Source: Planctomycetes bacterium RIFCSPHIGHO2_12_FULL_52_36 (GTDB lineage: Bacteria; Planctomycetota; Brocadiia; Brocadiales; Bathyanammoxibiaceae). From it: a stretch of DNA of 5,793 nucleotides. Location of the stretch: the NCBI GenBank assembly GCA_001828545.1, contig MHYW01000003.1:1-5793 (forward strand), given 5' to 3'. The notes under the pieces were generated by a model. The model worked only from the letters and a program-made list of their open reading frames with translations, ran no database searches and was not told where the DNA came from. Shown here in pieces: positions 1 to 5,061 of this stretch (its first letter is position 1; each line of letters opens with the position of its first letter). The position numbers and the translations under genes are program-made.

Positions 1-1549
1 CCTGGGCCGTCCTGATGGCTGAATCCTTATCGGTAACAAGGAGACTCCTGGGCAGTGAAAACCCATAGGCGGCGATGACCTGTCTTGCCTCCGCCTCTGC
101 CAGGTTAAGGTGCCCCTCCTGGCGGGCCTTCCGTAATACCTCTTCCACCGTCCGTCTGTCTCCGCTAAAGTCCAGTGGACGCTCCGGAGACCTTTCCATC
201 CACTGTCTCTGGAGGTGCATGGCCTCCAGCACGGCTACTGCCCTCTCTGGAAAGGGATAATTGGGCACCTGATGCTGGGCCAATACCTCTACTGCCGTCT
301 CCATGGTCGGCCCCCCCATGAAGGTGGCTATTACTGTCTTACTCCTGAACTTCCTGGAGAGTTCTCCAACCACCCTGGCCACCTCCTCCCCCTTTATGAC
401 TGCCTGAGGGGCATTTATGGCAATTACCCCCTGTACGCCTTCATCCTGAAGTACCTTTTCCATGGCCACACGATATATGTCTTCCTTAACGCCCCCCGTA
501 ATATCCACTGGGTTATATAAACTGGCAATAGGGGGGAGACATGCCCTCAGGCTATCTACGGTCTCTCTGGAGAAGGAGGCCATGCGGAGGCTGGAACGTT
601 CAACGGCATCGGCGGCCAGGATGGCTGGCCCACCCGCATTGGAAAAGATGGCCACCCGAGGCCCCACGGGAATCTCCTGGGTGCTCAAGGCATGGGCTAT
701 GCTGAAGAGGTCTTCTAGGGTCTCTGCCCTCAGGACACCCGACTGTTTGAAGGCGGCCCTGAAGGCATTGTCCGAGCCGGCGAGACTGCCCGTATGAGAG
801 CTTACGGCCCTGGCACCCGCCCCCGTGCTCCCTGACTTGATAATAATCACAGGCTTCTTCCTGGTCACCCGCCTTGCCACCTCCATAAAGGCCCTGCCGT
901 CCTTTATCCCCTCTATGTAGCCAAGGATTACCCGGCACTCAGGGTCATCTGCGAAGGCCTCCAGGAGGTCCACCTCGCTTATGTCCATATTGTTCCCCAT
1001 ACTCACAAATTTGGAGAAGCCCATGTGTTGGGTCTGCGCCCAGTCCAGGATGGCAGTACAGATGGCCCCAGACTGGGAGAAGAAGGCGATGTCCCCCCTT
1101 GGGGGAGGATTGGCGGCAAAGGTGGCATTGAGTCTCTGATAGGTGTTAATCACCCCAAGGCAGTTAGGCCCTATGACCCTGATACGGTGATTCCTTGCCA
1201 GCCTGGATAGTTCCCTCTCTCTTTCGGCCCCCTCTCTGCCACTCTCCTTAAAACCGCCGCTTATTATAACGGCGGAGTCTATACCCTTCTGTCCGCACTC
1301 ATCTATGGCCTGGAGGCAGAGTTCGGCGGGGAGTACCAGTACTGCCAGTTCCACGCTATCCTCCACCACCTTCACACTGGGGTAGGCCTTCAGGCCCAGG
1401 ATACTGTCCGCCTTGGGGTTGATTGGATAGACCTTTCCCGGGAAGCCGTACTGGAGGATGTTCTTTAAGATGCCGTGGCCGAGTTTGTATTCCTCCCTGG
1501 CCGCCCCTATTACCGCTATGGAGCGTGGCTGGAAGAAGTGTTCTAGCAT
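1..1549 (-). CDS. ADP-forming acetate/acyl-CoA ligase, fused alpha-beta type (3' end beyond window)
   Basis: This NDP-forming acyl-CoA synthetase would convert acetyl-CoA (or another acyl-CoA) plus ADP and Pi to the acid, CoA and ATP in the cytoplasm. I translated it by hand from ATG at 1549; 516 codons stay open to the window edge with no frameshift in the stretches checked. The N-terminal CoA-binding Rossmann domain (about residues 1-130) begins LEHFFQPRSIAVIGA and ends with GPNCLG (127-132). The ligase domain follows, with a FFSQSGA segment and the loop SSHTGSLAGS, whose His252 is the expected phospho-histidine. YNPVDITGG and FMGG motifs come next. Archaeal alpha subunits end near residue 460; here the frame continues into LAEAEARQVIAAYGF, the usual start of the ATP-grasp beta subunit, so the two are fused. 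An AGAGGG sequence lies 11 nt before the start. It lies downstream of the sugar kinase and may be co-transcribed. Acyl substrate and any C-terminal acetyltransferase domain cannot be judged. Confidence 0.93.
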   Translation of the reverse strand, partial: MLEHFFQPRSIAVIGAAREEYKLGHGILKNILQYGFPGKVYPINPKADSILGLKAYPSVKVVEDSVELAVLVLPAELCLQAIDECGQKGIDSAVIISGGFKESGREGAERERELSRLARNHRIRVIGPNCLGVINTYQRLNATFAANPPPRGDIAFFSQSGAICTAILDWAQTQHMGFSKFVSMGNNMDISEVDLLEAFADDPECRVILGYIEGIKDGRAFMEVARRVTRKKPVIIIKSGSTGAGARAVSSHTGSLAGSDNAFRAAFKQSGVLRAETLEDLFSIAHALSTQEIPVGPRVAIFSNAGGPAILAADAVERSSLRMASFSRETVDSLRACLPPIASLYNPVDITGGVKEDIYRVAMEKVLQDEGVQGVIAINAPQAVIKGEEVARVVGELSRKFRSKTVIATFMGGPTMETAVEVLAQHQVPNYPFPERAVAVLEAMHLQRQWMERSPERPLDFSGDRRTVEEVLRKARQEGHLNLAEAEARQVIAAYGFSLPRSLLVTDKDSAIRTAQ

Positions 1550-1572
1550 GGCTATCGGGACCCTCTAATAAA

Positions 1573-1661
1573 CAGTAGCCAGTAGTCAGTAGCCAGGGAA
1601 AATCCTTATCCCTGTGTGCTAGCTACTAGCTACTGGCTACTAGCTACTAGCTACTAGCTAC
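1573..1661. repeat. Inverted array of 7-bp repeats between the kinase and ligase genes
   Basis: The right arm (about 1619-1661) is a run of more than five near-identical heptamers of form GCTACTA, one of them GCTACTG. The left arm (1573-1595) carries three heptamers of the complementary form AGTAGYC. Between them CAGGGA (1594-1599) pairs perfectly with TCCCTG (1609-1614) around a 9-nt loop, so the region can fold as one long imperfect hairpin on either strand. It fills most of the 117-bp gap between the two minus-strand genes. There is no T-run that would make it a standard intrinsic terminator. It may be a dispersed intergenic repeat or an mRNA-stability or attenuation structure; the role is unknown. 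Confidence 0.8.
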
Positions 1662-1666
1662 ATACC

Positions 1667-2596
1667 TCACAGTTCCCTGACTTTTATCCTGGGCACAAGT
1701 CTCTCTACATCCTCCTTGTGGCAGAGTTCGGTGCCGGGGGAGAGCGTGGCGGCGGTGCCTGCGGCGGTAGCAAATACGGCGGCCTCCTTTAGAGACCTCC
1801 CCTCTGCCAGGCTCAGCACCAGCCCCGCAAGGGCAGAGTCCCCAGCGCCAACGGCACTGATTACCCTTACCCTCGGTGGGGTACAATGGACTGCAATCCC
1901 CTCGCTGACCAGGACCAACCCCTTTTCTCCAAGCGTTACAACCACAATCTCTACCCCTGCCCTATTAAGTCCTCTTGCGATGGAGAGGATATCCCTCAGG
2001 CCCTTTACATCCCTCCCTGCCAGCCTGCTCAATTCATGGATATTGGGTTTAATGACATGGGGTTTGGCCTCAAGACCCAACCTCAGGGGTTCATCATCGG
2101 CATCCAGGACGGCCTTGCCCCCCTGATTGACGACTACTTTTATGAACTGGGCGTAAATATTGGGGGTTATACACCTGGGGAGACTACCCCCCATGACTAC
2201 AAAGCTGGGGGCTGGACACAGACGTGCAACCTTGTTGTAAATGGCGGCCACGTCCTGGGGTCTCACCTCCGGACCAGGGGCACTGAGGAGCATCTGCTTT
2301 TTAGTTGAACAATCCTTTACTATGATATTGGTACGGACCTCCTCAGCTATCGTGACAAAATCGCAGGTAATACCCTCATTGATGAGACGCCCCTGGAGTT
2401 CAAGCCCACTAAACCCCCCCACAAGGCCCAGGGCAATGCTGTGGCCACCTAGTTCTTTTATGGCCCTGGAGACGTCTATGCCCTTCCCGCCCGCATAGGT
2501 AGCCTCAACCTTTATGCGGTTCAGGTCATCAAATTTTAACTCTTCTACGAAGACCGCCCTATCAAGGGCAGGGTTGAGGGTGACTGTGTATATCAT
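1667..2596 (-). CDS. pfkB: PfkB-family (ribokinase fold) phosphofructokinase
   Basis: This 309-residue sugar-phosphate kinase most likely uses ATP to phosphorylate fructose 6-phosphate (or fructose 1-phosphate) to fructose 1,6-bisphosphate in the cytoplasm. It begins MIYTVTLNPALD, the diagnostic start of the FruK/PfkB/LacC group, with the substrate-contacting Asp12. The sugar-binding motif AGGKGIDVSRA spans 35-45, GGSLP 136-140 and KPNIHEL 183-189. The C-terminal PfkB signature VGAGDS (249-254) supplies the catalytic base Asp253 and anion hole. The C-terminal AAGTAATLSPGTELC resembles E. coli PfkB more than FruK, favouring 6-phosphofructokinase-2 activity. Length is normal for the family. The start is fixed by the conserved N-terminus, although no strong Shine-Dalgarno precedes it. 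The motif has Asp41 where most members have Asn (GGKGIN). It lies upstream of the acyl-CoA ligase on the same strand. Tagatose-6-phosphate kinase is an alternative. Confidence 0.9.
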   Translation of the reverse strand: MIYTVTLNPALDRAVFVEELKFDDLNRIKVEATYAGGKGIDVSRAIKELGGHSIALGLVGGFSGLELQGRLINEGITCDFVTIAEEVRTNIIVKDCSTKKQMLLSAPGPEVRPQDVAAIYNKVARLCPAPSFVVMGGSLPRCITPNIYAQFIKVVVNQGGKAVLDADDEPLRLGLEAKPHVIKPNIHELSRLAGRDVKGLRDILSIARGLNRAGVEIVVVTLGEKGLVLVSEGIAVHCTPPRVRVISAVGAGDSALAGLVLSLAEGRSLKEAAVFATAAGTAATLSPGTELCHKEDVERLVPRIKVREL

Positions 2597-2622
2597 AAGA
2601 ATCAGACCGTTGAAAGGTACAC

Positions 2623-2636
2623 CCGATGGCCATCGG
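2623..2636. repeat. 14-bp perfect palindrome upstream of the sugar kinase
   Basis: CCGATGGCCATCGG is a perfect self-complementary 14-mer located 27 to 40 bp upstream of the pfkB start codon, in the divergent spacer. The position would suit an operator for a dimeric repressor of the kinase, but no second copy is seen in the window and no regulator gene is adjacent. It may instead be part of the neighbouring hairpin element. Confidence 0.4.
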
Positions 2637-2642
2637 CAGTTA

Positions 2643-2734
2643 GTAGGGCGACCCGCCCCTGTACCAATCAGGTACAGGGCTTTATCCTATATCTTTGCCC
2701 TGCACCCTTGTGGTGTAGGGCGGGTCGCCCCTAC
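2643..2734. repeat. Compound hairpin (MITE/REP-like) intergenic element
   Basis: The outer arms GGGCGACCCGCCC (2646-2658) and GGGCGGGTCGCCC (2718-2730) are perfect 13-bp reverse complements, flanked by GTA and CTAC ends. Nested inside are two further hairpins: CCCTGTACC (2657-2665) with GGTACAGGG (2671-2679), and CCCTGCACC (2698-2706) with GGTGTAGGG (2712-2720), the latter with one wobble pair. The result is a cloverleaf-like fold of about 92 bp. No coding potential is evident. The end sequence resembles that of the small hairpin at 5001-5038, which suggests a dispersed non-autonomous repeat family. It lies just upstream of the truncated receiver gene. Confidence 0.75.
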
Positions 2735-2799
2735 AGTGAAGACCGAGGGCTAAAACAAGAGCTTACACCTGGGTACGTAGGCTTTCAAGTGCAAAAAGG

Positions 2800-3029
2800 G
2801 GGCAAGAGAGCTAGATAAAGACGTGAGTATAGTCTTTATCAGTGCCTATGGGACTACGGACGTCATCGGGAGGGCAGTAAGGTTGGGGGCATTTGATTTT
2901 ATTAGGAAACCCATCCACAGTGAGGACCTCTTCTCTTCTTTAGACCGCTGGTGTAACAAACGTAAAGAGGCAGCGGAAAAGACCCTGGAAAAGGTAAAGA
3001 AGGCCCTTCTCAGTGACCTTGACCAGTAG
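2800..3029 (+). pseudogene. Truncated receiver-domain gene (C-terminal half only)
   Basis: The frame encodes SIVFISAYGTTDVI, then LGAFDFIRKPIHSEDLF, and a Lys-rich tail ending in SDLDQ. This is the C-terminal half of a CheY-like receiver, with the Ser and Lys switch residues but without the acidic pair and the phospho-acceptor Asp. It aligns without gaps at an offset of 779 bp to the intact regulator gene downstream; I count roughly 82 percent identity over 180 bp, many differences being silent. Similarity starts at about 2802 (ARELDKDV), possibly a few bases earlier, and an in-frame TAG lies at 2778. A GTG at 2823 could open a 68-residue frame, but I see no ribosome binding site. A partly deleted tandem paralogue is the simplest reading; a translated small protein cannot be excluded. 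Confidence 0.8.
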
Positions 3030-3230
3030 GGACATCTGCTCGCCATTCTTTGCTACACGAAATGTGCTTGAGAGCTACAAAAAATGTAGGTTTTACGTGG
3101 GGCGCATCCAGATACCCCCACAGGCCTCCCAATAAAATCGGTCTTACAAAATGCCTAAGCCCCTTTTCCACAAAGAGATATTTCATATACTGGCCTGCCA
3201 ATAGTATTATGTACTACCTTTATCTACCCT

Positions 3231-3247
3231 TTGGCACGCCATTTGTG
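3231..3247 (+). promoter_or_regulatory. Candidate sigma-54 (-24/-12) promoter
   Basis: TTGGCACGCCATTTGTG matches the sigma-54 consensus YTGGCACG-N4-TTGCW. The GG element is at 3233-3234 and the -12 element at 3245-3246, with exactly 10 bp between them. The only core departure is GT in place of GC at -12. It faces the response regulator, and transcription would start near 3257, leaving a leader of about 100 nt. The match is by eye; no enhancer site was identified. Confidence 0.55.
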
Positions 3248-3340
3248 AATTTTGCTGGTGTAGCACACTTAGGTTAGAAAAAATATTGATGTCCGCACCT
3301 TAATCTGGTAAAAGTGGGACATTACAAGGCACCATTGAGA

Positions 3341-3346
3341 AAGGAG
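3341..3346 (+). promoter_or_regulatory. Ribosome binding site deciding the regulator start
   Basis: AAGGAG lies 9 nt before the ATG at 3356. It favours that start over an in-frame GTG at 3314, which would add 14 residues unlike any receiver N-terminus. Confidence 0.8.
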
Positions 3347-3355
3347 AAATTGATA

Positions 3356-3802
3356 ATGTCCAATAACAAAAATACGCCCTCTGCAAAAAGGATACTTATC
3401 GTAGACGACGAAGAGCCTATAAGGTTTGCGTTAAGCACTATCCTTACAGAGCATGGCCATGAAGTAGACGCATGTGAGACGGGGGGGGCGGGTCTGGAGA
3501 AGTTGATGGAGAAGGCCTATAACCTCATACTCCTGGACTATAACCTTCCGGACATGGATGGCCTGAGGGTGGCCCAGAGGGCAAGGGAGCTAGATAAAGA
3601 CGTAAGCATAGTCTTCGTTAGTGCCTATGGGACCACGGACGTCATCCTGAGGGCAGTAAGGCTAGGAGCCTTTGATTTTATTGAGAAACCAATTCATAGC
3701 GAGGAGCTCTTCTCTTCCATAGACCGTTGGGCTACCAACCGCAAAGAGGCAGTGGAAAAGACCATTGAGAAGGTAAGGAAGGCCCTCACCGTAGACGCCT
3801 AG
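3356..3802 (+). CDS. Single-domain CheY-like response regulator
   Basis: This 148-residue protein is essentially one receiver domain with a short helical tail. It would accept a phosphoryl group from a histidine kinase, most plausibly the one encoded next, and signal by protein contact. The domain starts KRILIVDDEEP with the Mg-binding acidic pair Asp17-Asp18. The phospho-acceptor is Asp61 in LILLDYNLPDMDGL, the switch Ser is Ser89 in VFVSAYGTTD, and the conserved Lys is Lys111 in DFIEKPIHS. The sequence resembles NtrC-type receivers, but no AAA+ or DNA-binding domain follows. Residues from about 124 form a charged helix containing IEKVRKAL. A sigma-54-like promoter and a good ribosome binding site precede it. 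A truncated paralogue lies upstream, and degenerate copies of its own tail lie after the stop. The partner and output are inferred from position. Confidence 0.92.
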   Translation: MSNNKNTPSAKRILIVDDEEPIRFALSTILTEHGHEVDACETGGAGLEKLMEKAYNLILLDYNLPDMDGLRVAQRARELDKDVSIVFVSAYGTTDVILRAVRLGAFDFIEKPIHSEELFSSIDRWATNRKEAVEKTIEKVRKALTVDA

Positions 3803-3895
3803 TGGAAAAGGTAAAGAAGGGCCCTCCCTGCTGACAATGATGTCCTGGAAAAGGTAAGAAAGGCCCTTACTACCGACTTACACCTCGTCCATTAA
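3803..3895 (+). pseudogene. Degenerate repeats of the regulator's C-terminal tail
   Basis: After the TAG at 3800-3802 the DNA carries two more versions of the tail sequence TGGAAAAGGTAARRAAGGCCCT, at about 3803-3825 and 3845-3867. These match the tail of the truncated copy (2987-3008) and, more weakly, that of the intact regulator (about 3765-3786). Read from 3805 the frame gives EKVKKG and soon stops. If one G of the GGG at 3819-3821 is removed, it reads on through EKVKKALPADND and LEKVRKALTTD to a TAA at 3893. This looks like the remnant of another receiver tail or of a once longer, repetitive tail, now separated by a stop and a +1 frameshift. No intact gene is claimed. Confidence 0.6.
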
Positions 3896-3919
3896 AGGCA
3901 GGAGAAAGTAGGAAGTCAA

Positions 3920-4999
3920 ATGATTGCTGCTCAGGAGTTAAGAATTGATTCCGGTGTGCTGGTAACGGCACTTACGACCGGGGGGACCTTTATAAGGGTA
4001 GTAGTCCCGGAGAGTAATAAGGTCCTGTACCAGAACGAAGAGCTCCATAAGATATTCCCCGATGCCCTTCAGCGCCCCTGCTACCATTTCTGGGGCAGGA
4101 CGTCACACTGTGAACCCTGCCTCTCCGGGGAGGCCATAAAGTGTAACACCCGTCAGTCAGCAACTGTCCATACCCCAAAAGGGGTAACCTTCGCCTGCTT
4201 CGCCCACCCCTTTGTCCAACAAGCGGATGGCACCCGTGCCGCCCTGGAGATATTCCGGGACATAACCAGGGAGAGGGCACTGGAGCATGCGGTGGAAAAG
4301 ACCAAACTCCGCCTGCTGGAGGCCCAGAATATGGCCACAGTAGGTAACCTGGCCGGTACCTTTGTCCACGCCGTCCGCAACCCGCTTGCAGGCATCGTCC
4401 TCTACGTGGACATGCTCCTTAGAAAGGTAGATAGCAACAACTTTGACCAAAAGACCTTAAAGGATAGTCTCCTCCGCATAAAGGACTCTGCCACCAAGTG
4501 TGAGGAGGTGACTAAGAACCTGCTGAAGCTGGCCAAGGTACAAAAGACAGAACTAAAACCAGTAAACCTGAAAGAGGTCGTAGACCAGGGTCTCCACGTA
4601 GTTTCTTCCAAGATAGCCTCCAAGAACGTTGACGTTGTGACGACACTCCCTGACGACCTCCCGGCGGTTATGGGGGACTTTGCACAGCTCCAGGTAGTCT
4701 TCATCAACCTCTTCTCCAATGCCTTGGACGCCATGCCATCCGCTGGTACCCTGACCGTACATGGCGCGGCCTCCGATTCTGCCGTAGAGGTCAAGGTCGC
4801 CGACACAGGCTGTGGCATACCCAGGGAGAACCTGTCCCTCCTCTTTAAGGACTTCTTTAGCACCAAGGGAGACAAGGGCACAGGGCTGGGCCTTACCCAG
4901 TCCAGGAGGATTATCCAGACCCATAACGGCAACCTGACCGTGGATTCGGAAGTAGGTAAAGGGACGACTGTTACCGTAAAGTTGCCTTACAAGAAATAG
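3920..4999 (+). CDS. PAS-like sensor histidine kinase with a cysteine cluster
   Basis: This 359-residue kinase would autophosphorylate on His and pass the phosphate to a receiver, probably the regulator encoded just upstream. No signal peptide or membrane helix is evident, so it should be cytoplasmic. Residues 1 to about 118 look like a PAS sensor ending in EIFRDITRERA; it contains CYHFWGRTSHCEPC with Cys54, Cys64 and Cys67, plus Cys75 and Cys93. A short coiled linker leads to the dimerisation domain with the H-box FVHAVRNPL (His150). The ATPase domain shows the N-box NLFSNALDAM (263-272, Asn267), the G1 box DTGCGIP (295-301), the F-box FKDFFSTKG and the G2 box GTGLGL (320-325). The residue after the phospho-His is Ala rather than Glu or Asp. 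AGGAAG lies 4 nt before the start. The gene follows the regulator's tail remnants by 24 bp. The signal sensed is unknown; metal, redox or ligand sensing through the cysteines is inference. Confidence 0.92.
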   Translation: MIAAQELRIDSGVLVTALTTGGTFIRVVVPESNKVLYQNEELHKIFPDALQRPCYHFWGRTSHCEPCLSGEAIKCNTRQSATVHTPKGVTFACFAHPFVQQADGTRAALEIFRDITRERALEHAVEKTKLRLLEAQNMATVGNLAGTFVHAVRNPLAGIVLYVDMLLRKVDSNNFDQKTLKDSLLRIKDSATKCEEVTKNLLKLAKVQKTELKPVNLKEVVDQGLHVVSSKIASKNVDVVTTLPDDLPAVMGDFAQLQVVFINLFSNALDAMPSAGTLTVHGAASDSAVEVKVADTGCGIPRENLSLLFKDFFSTKGDKGTGLGLTQSRRIIQTHNGNLTVDSEVGKGTTVTVKLPYKK

Positions 5000-5000
5000 A

Positions 5001-5038
5001 GTAGGGGCACGTTGTCCGCCTGAGGCGGATGCCCCTAC
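5001..5038. repeat. Small hairpin repeat with GTAGGGGC ends
   Basis: GTAGGGGCA (5001-5009) and TGCCCCTAC (5030-5038) are perfect 9-bp inverted repeats. Inside, TCCGCC (5015-5020) pairs with GGCGGA (5024-5029) around a TGA loop, leaving a 5-nt bulge on the left side. It starts 2 bp after the kinase stop codon and lies before the ribosome binding site of the next gene. No T-run follows, so a standard terminator is unlikely. The ends resemble those of the larger element at 2643-2734. It could affect mRNA processing or translation of the downstream gene. Confidence 0.75.
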
Positions 5039-5061
5039 ATTAAAGGCCCGTAGGAGAAGAC

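Larger units (their letters stand above)
3030..3355. other. Non-coding spacer upstream of the signalling operon
   Basis: I see no convincing gene in this stretch on either strand. It is more A/T-rich than its neighbours toward the right end, as expected of a promoter region. It holds a small inverted repeat GTGGGG (3097-3102) / CCCCAC (3116-3121), a sigma-54-like promoter and the ribosome binding site of the response regulator. Short open frames here show no family resemblance. Confidence 0.6.

Noticed and set aside
215..520. Plus-strand open frames over 75-797 and 1025-1210
   Set aside because: They lie antisense to the acyl-CoA ligase, whose minus-strand translation shows family motifs throughout. 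They have no recognisable domains.
1619..1661. Heptamer array as a CRISPR or tRNA-like element
   Set aside because: Units are 7 bp and directly adjacent without spacers, and no cas genes or tRNA fold are present.
1716..2498. Plus-strand open frames across the sugar kinase
   Set aside because: The minus-strand frame is a full PfkB protein with all motifs; the plus-strand frames are its shadows.
3010..3277. Short frames on both strands in the spacer, including a 63-residue minus-strand one
   Set aside because: They start at weak codons, overlap each other on opposite strands, lack ribosome binding sites I can see, and match no family I recognise.
3314..3355. GTG at 3314 as an earlier start for the response regulator
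   Set aside because: It has no ribosome binding site of its own, and the added residues are atypical. AAGGAG at 3341 points to ATG at 3356.
4109..4120. CxxC in the kinase as a c-type heme site
   Set aside because: The residue after the second Cys is Leu, not His, and the protein has no export signal.
4402..4932. Minus-strand 176-residue frame over the kinase gene
   Set aside because: It is antisense to the dimerisation and ATPase domains of the histidine kinase and has no domain resemblance.
5001..5038. Hairpin after the kinase gene as a Rho-independent terminator
   Set aside because: No T-run follows the stem, the stem is bulged, and the next gene starts 24 bp later with a good ribosome binding site.
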